Notes under the pieces: generated by a model
Databases searched by the model: none
Seen by the model: the letters and a program-made list of their open reading frames with translations, nothing else
What the model was told of the DNA's origin: nothing
In this document: one piece after another, positions 43,168 to 54,412 of the stretch
Layout: every line of letters begins with the position of its first letter
How positions within the stretch are numbered: the first letter of the stretch is position 1
Translations under genes and position numbers: made by a program
Source: Craspedostauros australis
Taxonomy: Eukaryota > Bacillariophyta > Bacillariophyceae > Mastogloiales > Achnanthaceae
Direction of reading: 5' to 3'
Length of the DNA stretch: 64,000 nucleotides
Assembly: GCA_026770025.1 (NCBI GenBank)
Contig: JAMXDE010000034.1
Span: 310,001 to 374,000, forward strand

Positions 43168-45091
43168 ACCTAATATTTAACGTCCTCAATGGTGTCAACG
43201 GAGTTTGACTAATCAGAATAATACATTGATGCACAAATGCCACGTCAGCATTGACATTCTTGGACGTTTCTTCGATCGTTTCGTCGAAATTCCCGTGTCT
43301 TGCAGCAGGATGAAGAAGTTGGTGCGTGCGTTGAAAACACGACGCGATCGTTGCGTCGCCTCCAAAGTGCGTTGAGCGCTGCCAGCCTTGCCATTGCGGC
43401 TTTGTGAGATCGACGTCATGTCCAACGTTTGTGGAAGCAATGAGAGAATGGCGCTTGGAATAGTATCCAACAGCGATAATGGCCGTAGCCGTAGTGGTGG
43501 CGGCAGCAAAGCGAGTCGTTGTTGAAGCAACAGCACAGCCGTCGGTCTCCACCCGGCCACAAGCCGAAGGACAGATCCAGAGACTGTACAGTGCGATTGT
43601 ATTGGTTGTGATAATCAGATAATTATTATGACCCGCTGCAGCCAACACGTTACGCCCAAGCCGGAAGCGCATCACGGATCGGGTATCTAGCCACATCAAC
43701 ATCTTCCTCTCAATGTGAGGCTTCTATTGAATCCCTTATACCCCTCAAAGATCTTATATTTCAAGAGTTATAGAGGGTTGAAAGTCATGTTGAATCTACG
43801 TATTAGGTGAATAACGCACAGACGCTAAAGTGCTCATTGATGCTTCAATTGAGTCGCAGTGGTCATTCGTCCACAAACTTTTTTTTTTCTTCCGTCGTTT
43901 GGGCTTTGTTCGCGATTCTCAAATTTCCGGAGCGTGACTCTACCTTGTGCTCACACAGAATCGTTGGTGTCAACACAAAACTCTTGTTGCATGGAGAGTG
44001 ATGTGATGTATTGTGATGTAATGTGATGCGGGGCGATGTGCCATGGGCCATCAACCAGGATGGTAGGCATGGTCCTTGTTCCTCTTCCTCCTGACTGTTC
44101 TGTCAGAGTGGTAGCAAGGGGGATGCACGGGCTGCAATGCATGAGACGCATACGATGCAAGTTGCGCAGCGCTGAATTGGACGATGTGAATTGCTGGTCC
44201 CAAGATGGAAATGGACAGCACCCTCGCCACAGTCCTGTACGCAGTGGCAACCCCAACCCACACATCTCCAACCCTAACCCTAACCCAAGCCAGAACCCCA
44301 GCCCTAACTCTAACCCTGAGCAACCTCATGACTCTGTCTGAACAACGTCATCTGCACACAGTTACCTCCTCCGTCGCTCTGGTGTTGCCCTTGTCGCGAA
44401 CTCTTGCTTTTCTCCCACTTTTTTGCTTCCCGCACTGTTTCGATCCATTAAAACGGCCGCCGTTCCGGCGTTTTTGATTCGATTTCACGATTTTTACAGT
44501 TTGTTTCGTCGGAGGTATCCTCCAGAACGTCCTTTGAACTCTTTGGCGCCAATGAAAAGTAATCAATATTGTCGATTGTGACCCTGGTAGCCGGACAGAC
44601 GTCATATCTGCTGAGTAAAACCTGGCACGTTGGCTCGAAGGCTTCGTTGAGAATCTCAACGCACGAGCCAACGAAAGAGACAGACTTGGACAAACAAAGA
44701 CAAGAAACAAGTCAACGCAAGAGACGAAAGGGGCCCTGTGTTGACTGGTGGGAAACATCGCGTCGCGTGGCTTCGCATCATCGCCGTTGCCATTTCCATT
44801 TCCATCGGCATCCCTTGGCAACCGCACGAGTACCATACTCGCTCGCCATCATCATTTTTCAATCAAGAGCATCATGCACAAGCACGTTCATCTTCTGAAG
44901 TGCTTCATCCCAATCTCAACTGGCATCTCTCATTGCGTCGATCAATTGACCGATCGCCGCTCGTGCCTCAGTTGGTGGATTGTGCGGTGACTCATTCCTG
45001 CATGTGCGACTGTGGCAATTCCAACGCATCACAACGCATCACAATGCACCGCAATGCACCACAGCGCACCACAACCCAAAGAGAAACGAAC
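43168..45091. other. Intergenic region with no supported gene
   Basis: The longest frames (43166-43702 and 44348-44836, both minus) encode low-complexity products with no domain and overlap simple sequence. A T-run lies at about 43881-43890. The right part, with CACAACGCATCACAATGCACC repetition at about 45025-45072, is the leader of the broken peptidase gene. Confidence 0.4.
44262..44320 (+). repeat. Degenerate interstitial telomere-like tract (CCCTAA-type)
   Basis: CCAACCCTAACCCTAACCCAAG is followed by GCCCTAACTCTAACCCTGAG. The CCCTAA heptad-like units equal TTAGGG on the other strand. Only about two perfect units remain, so it is a vestige. Confidence 0.6.
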
Positions 45092-45953
45092 ATGGCAGAC
45101 GATCCCTCCATCTCGGTGGAGGATGAGGATAGCAAATCTTCCATGAGCTTTGGCTCCAGGGCCAACGACATGTGCCTCAACACGCTCGGCAGTCTTACGA
45201 AGCCCAAGACCAGATCCGACAAAAGCATCGTGGACGTCCGTGAGGCGAATGACACCATACCCTTCGTCAGCAAGATGGGGATGGATGCAGCCAGCAATGG
45301 CATACTCTTCAATCTGTGGAAGGATTCCAAGGTACGTACAATGCGCAATGCGCAGTACACTGCACGAACGAGCTGAAGAAGCTCTGCAAGTATTCCAGTG
45401 TATGCATCACGCTCCTCACACACAGAACAACATTGCATTCTATTCTCACATATTATTCTCATATTCTGTTGTCTCGCTTCACTGTTCGCGTCATCCTTCC
45501 AACCAACAATCCTTCATCCACATCGATATCATCCACACTCCAAACACTGCAGAATAAAAAAAGCGTCTGGCGCAAAACAATGTTGGCGTCGTATCAGACC
45601 AGCAACCCCAAATGAACCAAGGTGATGGATCTGGACCACTTTGCCAGGAAGGAGAAGATGCTGTGGAAGTGAAAGGGAAGCCGGGTGCTTCCCAGAGCAA
45701 GAGATCCAATGTTGCAAGACGGCAAGCTCATCACGCACGCACTTCTCAGTTTGTCACAGGGCAGCACGGACTCCGTCGTCCTCAGGGAATTCGATCTCGT
45801 CAAATCCGTATTCGTCACCGACAGGCCATTCTCAATATGGAAGACAAGACCAGAGCCTGCTACAAAACAAGGAACATCCTCCTGGTCGGGGCAGATTTTG
45901 GTTCTTCGTCTCTCACGAGGGCGGGATACCCCAGGACGACTGTTAGGAATTGA
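45092..45953 (+). pseudogene. Broken S9 prolyl-oligopeptidase-family gene (N-terminal propeller only)
   Basis: Exon 1 (45092-45331) begins with ATG and ends ASNGILFNLWKDSK at a good donor (GTACGT). Exon 2 starts at 45553 after CTGCAG and continues in phase: NKKSVWRKTMLASYQTSNPK, then DLDHFARKEKML, LLSLSQGSTDSVVLREFDLVKSVFV and, in another frame, LLVGADFGSSSLTRAGYPRT. This is the start of the beta-propeller of a family of prolyl-oligopeptidase-like serine peptidases (about 700-800 aa) present in diatoms and bacteria. Three in-frame TGA codons (45613, 45670 and 45951) and one frameshift at about 45850-45885 interrupt it, and the catalytic domain is missing. The first two TGAs fall where the family has Trp (PKW, VWKG). 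The gene is dead as written. Confidence 0.72.
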
Positions 45954-46479
45954 GGGTACGACTTTGTCGGAATACCCGTAATTGCCGCACCTCCCAACAT
46001 TGTTCATCACAGCTTTGAATATTATTCGTCACATGTTCGGAGACTATTTGTCACACCTTTGTATACCATGTCATTATGACTATGACTAAGCATACAGACG
46101 CGATTGATACCTGTATAACCGCGAGGAGGGTAGCCTGTCCTCTGGTAATGTAAGGAAGACACCCACGGCGGATCAGGAGGTCCCGATACCACGCCAACCA
46201 TGGCAACCATCCAGACGACGACATCGATCAGAACAGCATGTCCATGGGCAAGTGACGCACCTTCTTCAGAGGACAGCATGCGCCCCTCCTGCAGACAAGA
46301 ACATCTGCAGGTTTGGAAACATCAGAAAGGATCAGAACATCCACAGGTTTGGAACATCACCAAAGGTGACATCGGCTATGAGACGATGGTGTCATGAGGA
46401 TCAACAAAGGAAACATGAGACAGGCAAGAGCTCAGGACTGCAGATCCCTACCATGCAAACGTAGACAGCTACGACAGTG
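45954..46479. other. Unassigned sequence left of the copia element
   Basis: There is no gene. A near-duplicate, CATCTGCAGGTTTGGAA and CATCCACAGGTTTGGAA, lies at about 46303 and 46338. It may be the broken 5' part of the plus-strand element whose frame starts at 54702, but no matching 3' copy was found. Confidence 0.3.
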
Positions 46480-46485
46480 CAGAGA

Positions 46486-47276
46486 TGTTGGCAAGTTCCG
46501 CTCACGGTAACCTACGATCGTGGAAGATGGTATTGGTTGATAGTCGTTCGTTTGCTATTTCATTACGTTGGCACTCCGATACTCTCGGTGTCCGTTCGTT
46601 CTCTTGCCCGATGCTCTCGGCGCTTCAATCTGTTTCGTAGATTCGGTCTCCGACTATGAGTCGGTACGCGAGATCCTCTCTCGCTCCTCTCTGTATTCTC
46701 TCTCTCTCTCTCAACATCGTGTGCTCGTGCTACACGATGCTTCGTGTTCGATGCGTACTCCGCATTCGACACTCTGTTCATTCAGTACTGGCTTCTACTC
46801 CATGAGTACTTACCATTTGAAGTTCACCTTCAGTATCCATGATCTTCATGGGTCATCGTATCTTCGCCTCCTGCTCTGACTTGGAGACATCTGTCGACGT
46901 GGTGACATGTTGACATCCTGTCGACGTCAGTAGGCGTCCTTCTGCTCTCCAGATGTCACGTTCCATTGGTGATGCAGTGGTCTGTCAGATGATATCGTCA
47001 TCTGAGGTTTAGTTGGGAAGTACCTCGAGATTCTCTTGGTACCATTGATGCATGGACGGACGATTTTCTGATTCTTCCAGAAATCGTTATTTGCAAATTT
47101 CCTCCAGAAATCTTGCCCCTTTTTGTGTGTTCCATTTCCCCTGTAATTCTGACGAATCACAGCATACTATTGACACGAGTATAGTTATACCGTCCAAGTG
47201 CGTATGAGAGAATAGCGGGTGAACGATGCACATATACACGTACATCTTGATATATACTCACATGTACATCTCGACA
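46486..47276 (-). repeat. 3' LTR of the copia element
   Basis: 791 bp, TGT..ACA ended, matching 53622-54412 with about one difference seen. Open frames inside are incidental and occur identically in both LTRs. Confidence 0.93.
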
Positions 47277-47296
47277 CCCTTCCTGTGTGCATTCGG

Positions 47297-50200
47297 TCAT
47301 TCGAATGTTCTCGATATGTCAAGGTATGACTTCTCATGTTCACGTTGCAAGTCGGCCTTGATGTTCTTGGTGAATCCGTCGCTTGTGTTCTGCTCGGATT
47401 TGACGAAAATGATTTCGATGGTTTTGTTGATTACCATGTTCCTCACGTAGTGATGGCGCACGTCGATGTGCCGCGATCGTTGGGATGTTGATGGGTTCTT
47501 GGCGATGAAGATCGCCCCGATGTTGTCCACGCGGACCTTGATCGGTGTCTTCACTGGGACGCCCACACTTTCGAGTAGCTGCATGACGAAGAAGATCTCC
47601 TTTGCCGCTTCGGAAAGGGCAACGTATTCTGCTTCGGATGAGCTGAGTGTGACGGCCTTCTGTGCCTTGGATCGCCAAAGGATTGGTACCTTGCACAGGT
47701 ATAGGATGAATCCCCCTATGCTGATTCTTGTATTCTTGTCTCCTGCATATTCGCTATCGCAGAAGAGCTCCATGTCCCAGCCGTCGTCATCTGGACGCGC
47801 TGGATGGATCTTCAATCCATAGTCCTTTGTATCGATCACATACTTGATGATCCGATACATCTCCTTCATTGCGGCCTTGGTGGGCCCGATCAATACCTTG
47901 GAGAGTTCCCTCACAGGGTTCGCGATATCTGGTCGCGAGTGCTTGATGAGGAAGAGTAGCATACCGACGCCTCGGCGGTATTCGGCATGTTCTTCCGGTC
48001 CGACCTTCTGCAGTCCGTTATCTTCGGATGGTCGTACGATGATTTGACCCGGGGTTCCCGGTGTCCCATAACGTTGCATCTTCTCAACTTTGGCTCCGAA
48101 TTCCTCGATGAGGTGTCGGATGAGATGTGGTTGACGCAATGTCGCTCTAGTCTTGTCATGGTTCAATTCGATGTTGCAGCTGAGGTAGTCTCCGAGTCCG
48201 CGCTCGATTGTCACCTTGAATTTGCTGCCTTGGATGTCCTTCAGGAATGTCTCCAGTGCCTTGGAGTCTCCGCAACAGAAGCAATCGTCCACGTAGATGG
48301 CCACGATCATGCTTCCTTCGTTCGTCTTCCTGTAGAACAGGCACGGGTCTGCTGCGCTCTGTTCGAAGTTGATATTCTTGAGGGTCGATACCAACATCTT
48401 GAACCATTGCCTGGCGCTCTGCACAAGTCCGTAGATTGGCTTGTGTAGGGTCAGGGCTTCGTCTGGTTGATGATCCATCCCATTGGGACAGTTCATGTAG
48501 ATCTCCTCGTCGAGGTCTCCATGTAGGAATGCCGTTACGACATCGACGAGTGCGCAGTCCATCTTCTTGATTAGCATGATCACCATCATGACCCGATAGG
48601 TCACGTCATGGATGACGGGTGAGTAATGCTCTTGGAAGTCTACTCCTGCGACTTGTGAATAGCCACATGCAACGAGCCGCGCTCGATGTGTGCCGTCACG
48701 CTTCAGCTTGAAGACCCATTTGCACTTGCAGCATCTGCGGCCGCGTGGAATGGCGTCTCGTTTGATCTTACTGTATACCTTGCGTGTATCCATGGAGTCG
48801 AACTCTTTCTTGATGGCTGCTCGATATCCTTTTCGATGGATAGGATCTGGGTGATTGAAGGCTCCATCGAATGTTGTAGGTTCGATGTGCTTCTCTGGTT
48901 CCTTGTTCTCGTCTTGCATCGACAATCCGATGTCGATCGCTGGTCTCTCGGTGATGATTGCATTCATTCCGTATAGTCCTGTTGTGCTATAGTGAGTGAT
49001 CTCGATCTCTTCATCTTCGTCTTCGATTTCTTCGTCATCTGTAGTTTCGTTGTTGGAATCGTCGATCACCTCGTCGCTGAGTTCGTCACTCGCCTCACTG
49101 GATGATGGATCGCTCTCATAGCCTTCTTCCTTTCGACCTCGTTCGTTGAAGTCTTCGAGCTCGCGCAGAGCTCTGGGAATACTCTTCCCTGTGGTTGGCT
49201 TGGGATTAGCTTCTCCCTTCCTGCCTCGTGCTTCGTGACGTCGGATCCTCTCCTTTCTAGCTATGTCACGCTTGTTTGGTTTGCTTGGTGGAGATCTAGA
49301 TGGTGTGTCATGTGTAGACCTTGCTGGTGTGTTCGGAGGAGTGACACCTGTCTCGTCATCGGCTTCGTCGCCGGAGGGTAGGATTTCGTCATCCTCATGA
49401 TTGGATTCGCTCCGATCTTCCTCGTCATTCTGGATTAGTTGAGTCACTACTCCGTCGTCCTCATTATCCTCGTCATCACTGTCTGATAGAATGTAGTACC
49501 TGTTGCTGTCAGCGAAAGATACTCTCTTCGCTTCCGATGTTTGACGCGTTGCCGTCCTTGGCGTTGCTCCCTTTCGTCCGATGGTTGTGAAGCCGTCTGC
49601 GTCCGTTGTTCCTGTTTCGTTGGATATGTTCGGTGCTGGTGCCCAACCACGGAACTGTCCGTATGATTGGTTGAGCCACTTGATGTCGCGTGAACAGATG
49701 AGTGACTTGGTCGATGGTCTGTACATGTTGTAGACCCCTGATGCATGTTGGTGTGCATATCCGATGAACACCATCTCTTCTCCTCTGTTCTTGAGTTTGG
49801 CGGTAATCCCGCCGTAGGTAGTCTTCACAACACCCACCTCTCCAAACGTGCGGAGCGCGTTCGCATATGGTGGATCGTTGCCGAAGAATTGTCGATGTGG
49901 TGACTCCTTCTGGTTCTTCGCTACGGTGATATTGGCGATAGCAGTGGCAGTGCTAGCAGCTGCTGCCCACAGGCCATGCCTATACTCTTCGTCGAGCTGT
50001 GCTCCGTTGAGCATGGAGCGAATCTTGGTGTAGAGGTACGCGAACTTGCGTTCCACTCTTCCGTTCTGTTGCGGCGTGTTCGATGCCGTGTATTCGAATT
50101 TCACGTTGAGTCCTGCATCGATGAGAATATCCTCCGTGGATTTGTTCTCTCCGCTGTTGTCACCTCGGAAGATGATCTGTTGGTCACCAGTCTGTGACTT

Positions 50201-53200
50201 GATCGTCTGGATGAATCGTTTGATGTATCCTGGTTGATCACTCTTGTTCTTGAGAAAGAAACTCCAGCAGTGATCCGTGCAGTCGTCCACGATCAGGGTC
50301 CAGTAGCGTTTATCTCCGAAGCTTATGTGTTTAGTGTAACTAATGTCAATGAAGAACCGTTCGCCGCGGCGAGTAGCTCTTGGAATAGTTGCCTTCGGAA
50401 TATTCTTCACTCTTGCGTTCGCGACCGCGCAGTCACGACACACCGGCATCTCGCCGATGATTTTCCATCCGTATTGAGCGGCCGTCCGCTTCATGGTCTC
50501 GAGTGGCGCGTGGCCGAGCATTCGGTGCAAGTTCACCGCGCTGATCTCCTTGGATGGATTCTTGACGATGGCTGTGCAAGCCTTGTCGTCGTCTGTTGGC
50601 ATGATGGGATGCATCTGCACTCCCGTGATGAATCCGTTGGATGTGGGGAAGACTCGATCGAACACGATCTTCGTTCCGGATCCGTTGATGATGTCCATCA
50701 GAATGCCGTTGTTACCAAGCTGGTAACCGTTGTACAGAGCCTTGTTCGTGGAGAAAAGGTTCACCGCCATCTTGGGTGTGTACTTCACATCATCGAGCCG
50801 GATGACGTGGCCAGTGTTGTCTCGCTGTTTGACTTTCAAGCGAATGGATCCCATCTTGGGAGAGTCCAGCTTCGTGCTGTCTCCCACTTGGACGAAGGAC
50901 TTGATGTGCCGCACGTTGAAGAGAGCGGCGTCCGAGTTGACGATGTGACACGAAGCTCCGCTATCGGCGAGCCAGGTGTCTTTGTTGACCTTGTCCTTGT
51001 ACTTGGTGCTCAGTTCGTGGAGTTGCTCCACAGCTGCCGCAGCTATCTCGTCGTCGAAGCTGCCGTCGTCGTTGTCTTCGTGGACTCCATCTTCGTTGTA
51101 TGGATGATGATGGTCTCCGTCATCCATGTCGTCGGGTAGTTGCGCGTAGTCCGATGGAATCGTAGTGTTCCGATGAGATCCTGTGGCTGGATCGTATGGG
51201 TAGACGCGTGATCGCTCTCGCAAGAGCACGCGCATGCATCCTCCAAGGATGTAATGCAGATCCGTATCTGGGATCGTTTCCGAGTCGTTCCCTTCCAGTA
51301 TGCGGTTGACGATGATTGCATTGGCGAGGATCTCTTCGATTGAGTCGAAGTGCTCGGATAGGATGGATCCCATCATGTTCACCCATATTGGCATGAGTGC
51401 TCCTCGTGTCGTTCCTGGGAATACTCGCATTCCCGCTTCCATCACGGCGTCAAAGATGAGCTGCTTTTGGATTATCAATGCTGTTGCTGTTGCATTCGGG
51501 ATGGTGCTGTGACGGAGGAGGTAGTCGACGCTATTGGGATTCTCAATATCCGGGAAGTCGATATTCGATGGATAGACGACACGCTCGTTTGGATTGAAGC
51601 TGTCGTCTGGATGATTGCCGTCCTCGGATTCGTCGCTGTCATCCTCGTCGAAGATGCCCGATCTGTTGTTCCCCGCCGCTGGAGGAGGCGGCGCCGCGGC
51701 GCGGCGCGTTTCGCCTTGATTGATGAAGGTTCCCGTTCTCTCGTATCTCCCAGCTTGAGGAGGAGGCAACTCGTCACGGTTCGCCTCGTCGTCTTCATCT
51801 GCGCCGTCCTCGTCGGCGTCGTCGTCGTCGTCATCGCTCATGGCCTCTTCGATGTCGCTATCGTTGGCCTCGTCCATCTCAGCTTCGTCGCCGTATGAAC
51901 CGATCAGGTCGTGCGCGTTGAAGCAGCATTCGTAGCTCACTTCGCGTCTTGGATCCACCTCGTGGATGATTGGCTCCTCACTGAGCCACTCCGGGATGAT
52001 CTCATCATCCTGCACTTCGTCGTCACTCCCGACGTATTCGAAGTTATCGAAGAAGGAGTCTTCGATGTAGTCGTCGGACACCAACATGCAGAGCGGCATG
52101 TCCTTTGCAGAGAGTACCATCTCGTGCCCGCTCTTGTCGTGTCCTTCCGTAGCCGCGTTGGCTTGTTCGTTGTTCTTCTTCTCGTTGAACTTCTTCTTTC
52201 GACATTCCGCCTCGCGATGTCCGAAGATGCCGCAGTAGTTGCACTTGCCCTTGAAGCCGCTTCCCTTGTTGCGCTTTCTGTTCATCTTGTTGTTGTTGTT
52301 GTTGTTTTTCTTGTTGTTCGGTTTCTTGCGTTCTGGGCAATCGGCGGATCTATGGCCATACACGCCACAGTTGTGGCAAGTACCCTTGAAGTTACCGGTG
52401 CTTGTGAAGCCGGTGTCGTTGCTCTTCGTGTTGCTGTCTTGGAAGTCGTCGACGTATGCCTTGCCTCCTCTGTGGGTGGCGTATGCAGTACGGAGTACTC
52501 CTCTGATCGCGTTGATGGTAACCAGTTCCGGATTGAACGTGAGTTGGTGTTGGAAGTTCACGACGTGGGTTTTGTATTCCACGCTCACCGTGCTGAGGAT
52601 CTGCATGATCATTTCCTCGTCTGTGATCTCGTACTTGACATCGTGGAGACGCGATCGTAGACTCTCGAGTTGCGTGATGTAGATGTCGGGGTCCGTGTCT
52701 CTCTTCATCTTTTCGTTGTTGAATTGGCGCTTGAGTTTGATCTTCGTTACTGCGTCGGATGGTCGGAACTTCTCCGCGAGAACGTTCCACGCTCCGTGTG
52801 CGTCTCCTTCGGGGTAGTCGACGGAGATGCATTGGTTGATGTACTGGATGGCTTGCTTGCCCTTTCCTTTCTCTGCATCCATCATGAGGATCAGATCGCT
52901 GAAGCAATCGCATCCCAGCTCGTAGATCTCCTCCATCGCTTCCTTGTCTTCATCGGCGGCTGCCGCGATCTCGCTCACTGTTGGCACCTTGGTCTTGCCC
53001 AACATCACGTCTCTCGTCTTCTGTGCACGAGCGTATGCCTTCGCTTGGGACTCCCATGCGCTGTAGTCTTCCTGTTCACCGCTGAACATCGGCGCCTTGA
53101 TGCGTCGCTTGTTCACGTTGGCTGATGTCGCCATGTTGATTCGTTGTTTCGTCGTTGGTGCGCTCGCGCCCTTGATTTTCGTCTGTTTCTGTGTTGTCGA

Positions 53201-53539
53201 TTCTTCGATTTTCGCCTGTTGTTGCGCGGAGATTGTTTTCGTCACAAATTCTCCTCCTGGTGGTGTCTCACTTTTCCCACCCTGTTTGGCTGTGCGAATG
53301 CTCTTCGTCACACCAGTCTCCTCTTGCTTGATCGCCTTGAGAATCCTCTTCTCCTTACGATGTAGTCTTGCAGACCGTTCTTCTTCGGTCTCGTCGATCG
53401 CCCTTGCGTCTGCGCTTGATAGGACAGTAGCCGCGGCTGCTTCCTTCTCTTCTCGTGGTGGAGTCTCACTCGCACCTTCTTCTCTCTTGATAGTCGGATT
53501 GGACAGAGGGATGTCTTTCAATTCCTCTTCCTCGCTCAT
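47297..53539 (-). CDS. Copia gag-pol polyprotein (2,080 aa)
   Basis: This is the polyprotein of the minus-strand element, in one frame from the ATG at 53539. Order: a gag region (ISVDYPEGDAHGAWNVLAEKF); two CCHC knuckles (CHNCGVYGHRSADC, CNYCGIFGHREAEC); an acidic linker; protease (WLADSGASCHIV); the integrase zinc region and core (RRGERFFIDISY, IIFRGDNSGENKS, TPQQNGRVERKF); reverse transcriptase (DCALVDVVTAFLHGDLDEEIY, VAIYVDDCFCC); and RNase H (CDSEYAGDKNTRISIGG, SSSEAEYVALSEAAKE, SRHIDVRHHYVRNM). Integrase before reverse transcriptase defines Ty1/copia. All expected parts are present. Confidence 0.95.
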   Translation of the reverse strand: MSEEEELKDIPLSNPTIKREEGASETPPREEKEAAAATVLSSADARAIDETEEERSARLHRKEKRILKAIKQEETGVTKSIRTAKQGGKSETPPGGEFVTKTISAQQQAKIEESTTQKQTKIKGASAPTTKQRINMATSANVNKRRIKAPMFSGEQEDYSAWESQAKAYARAQKTRDVMLGKTKVPTVSEIAAAADEDKEAMEEIYELGCDCFSDLILMMDAEKGKGKQAIQYINQCISVDYPEGDAHGAWNVLAEKFRPSDAVTKIKLKRQFNNEKMKRDTDPDIYITQLESLRSRLHDVKYEITDEEMIMQILSTVSVEYKTHVVNFQHQLTFNPELVTINAIRGVLRTAYATHRGGKAYVDDFQDSNTKSNDTGFTSTGNFKGTCHNCGVYGHRSADCPERKKPNNKKNNNNNNKMNRKRNKGSGFKGKCNYCGIFGHREAECRKKKFNEKKNNEQANAATEGHDKSGHEMVLSAKDMPLCMLVSDDYIEDSFFDNFEYVGSDDEVQDDEIIPEWLSEEPIIHEVDPRREVSYECCFNAHDLIGSYGDEAEMDEANDSDIEEAMSDDDDDDADEDGADEDDEANRDELPPPQAGRYERTGTFINQGETRRAAAPPPPAAGNNRSGIFDEDDSDESEDGNHPDDSFNPNERVVYPSNIDFPDIENPNSVDYLLRHSTIPNATATALIIQKQLIFDAVMEAGMRVFPGTTRGALMPIWVNMMGSILSEHFDSIEEILANAIIVNRILEGNDSETIPDTDLHYILGGCMRVLLRERSRVYPYDPATGSHRNTTIPSDYAQLPDDMDDGDHHHPYNEDGVHEDNDDGSFDDEIAAAAVEQLHELSTKYKDKVNKDTWLADSGASCHIVNSDAALFNVRHIKSFVQVGDSTKLDSPKMGSIRLKVKQRDNTGHVIRLDDVKYTPKMAVNLFSTNKALYNGYQLGNNGILMDIINGSGTKIVFDRVFPTSNGFITGVQMHPIMPTDDDKACTAIVKNPSKEISAVNLHRMLGHAPLETMKRTAAQYGWKIIGEMPVCRDCAVANARVKNIPKATIPRATRRGERFFIDISYTKHISFGDKRYWTLIVDDCTDHCWSFFLKNKSDQPGYIKRFIQTIKSQTGDQQIIFRGDNSGENKSTEDILIDAGLNVKFEYTASNTPQQNGRVERKFAYLYTKIRSMLNGAQLDEEYRHGLWAAAASTATAIANITVAKNQKESPHRQFFGNDPPYANALRTFGEVGVVKTTYGGITAKLKNRGEEMVFIGYAHQHASGVYNMYRPSTKSLICSRDIKWLNQSYGQFRGWAPAPNISNETGTTDADGFTTIGRKGATPRTATRQTSEAKRVSFADSNRYYILSDSDDEDNEDDGVVTQLIQNDEEDRSESNHEDDEILPSGDEADDETGVTPPNTPARSTHDTPSRSPPSKPNKRDIARKERIRRHEARGRKGEANPKPTTGKSIPRALRELEDFNERGRKEEGYESDPSSSEASDELSDEVIDDSNNETTDDEEIEDEDEEIEITHYSTTGLYGMNAIITERPAIDIGLSMQDENKEPEKHIEPTTFDGAFNHPDPIHRKGYRAAIKKEFDSMDTRKVYSKIKRDAIPRGRRCCKCKWVFKLKRDGTHRARLVACGYSQVAGVDFQEHYSPVIHDVTYRVMMVIMLIKKMDCALVDVVTAFLHGDLDEEIYMNCPNGMDHQPDEALTLHKPIYGLVQSARQWFKMLVSTLKNINFEQSAADPCLFYRKTNEGSMIVAIYVDDCFCCGDSKALETFLKDIQGSKFKVTIERGLGDYLSCNIELNHDKTRATLRQPHLIRHLIEEFGAKVEKMQRYGTPGTPGQIIVRPSEDNGLQKVGPEEHAEYRRGVGMLLFLIKHSRPDIANPVRELSKVLIGPTKAAMKEMYRIIKYVIDTKDYGLKIHPARPDDDGWDMELFCDSEYAGDKNTRISIGGFILYLCKVPILWRSKAQKAVTLSSSEAEYVALSEAAKEIFFVMQLLESVGVPVKTPIKVRVDNIGAIFIAKNPSTSQRSRHIDVRHHYVRNMVINKTIEIIFVKSEQNTSDGFTKNIKADLQREHEKSYLDISRTFE

Positions 53540-53621
53540 TCAGCCTGCTGCTCTTGAATGATGTTCGTCTTCCTCGCACGATACGATTCGCGGGCTCGCC
53601 CTGATCTATCGTTTATAAACG

Positions 53622-54412
53622 TGTTGGCAAGTTCCGCTCACGGTAACCTACGATCGTGGAAGATGGTATTGGTTGATAGTCGTTCGTTTGCTATTTCATT
53701 ACGTTGGCACTCCGATACTCTCGGTGTCCGTTCGTTCTCTTGCCCGATGCTCTCGGCGCTTCAATCTGTTTCGTAGATTCGGTCTCCGACTATGAGTCGG
53801 TACGCGAGATCCTCTCTCGCTCCTCTCTGTATTCTCTCTCTCTCTCTCAACATCGTGTGCTCGTGCTACACGATGCTTCGTGTTCGATGCGTACTCCGCA
53901 TTCGACACTCTGTTCATTCAGTACTGGCTTCTACTCCATGAGTACTTACCATTTGAAGTTCACCTTCAGTATCCATGATCTTCATGGGTCATCGTATCTT
54001 CGCCTCCTGCTCTGACTTGGAGACATCTGTCGACGTGGTGACATGTTGACATCCTGTCGACGTCAGTAGGCGTCCTTCTGCTCTCCAGATGTCACGTTCC
54101 ATTGGTGATGCAGTAGTCTGTCAGATGATATCGTCATCTGAGGTTTAGTTGGGAAGTACCTCGAGATTCTCTTGGTACCATTGATGCATGGACGGACGAT
54201 TTTCTGATTCTTCCAGAAATCGTTATTTGCAAATTTCCTCCAGAAATCTTGCCCCTTTTTGTGTGTTCCATTTCCCCTGTAATTCTGACGAATCACAGCA
54301 TACTATTGACACGAGTATAGTTATACCGTCCAAGTGCGTATGAGAGAATAGCGGGTGAACGATGCACATATACACGTACATCTTGATATATACTCACATG
54401 TACATCTCGACA
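53622..54412 (-). repeat. 5' LTR of the copia element
   Basis: 791 bp, the partner of 46486-47276. It would carry the promoter for the minus-strand transcript. Confidence 0.93.

Noticed and set aside
43166-43702. 178-codon minus-strand frame next to array 2
   Set aside because: No domain; overlaps repeat-flank sequence; likely fortuitous.
44348-44836. 162-codon minus-strand frame
   Set aside because: Low-complexity Arg/Gly/Ser product with no family resemblance.
45613-45953. In-frame TGA codons read as selenocysteine or reassigned Trp
   Set aside because: A frameshift also breaks the gene and the catalytic domain is missing; neighbouring genes use TGA as a normal stop.
46563-46879. Small frames inside the copia LTR, repeated at 53699-54015
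   Set aside because: They occur identically in both LTRs and arise from LTR sequence, not host genes.
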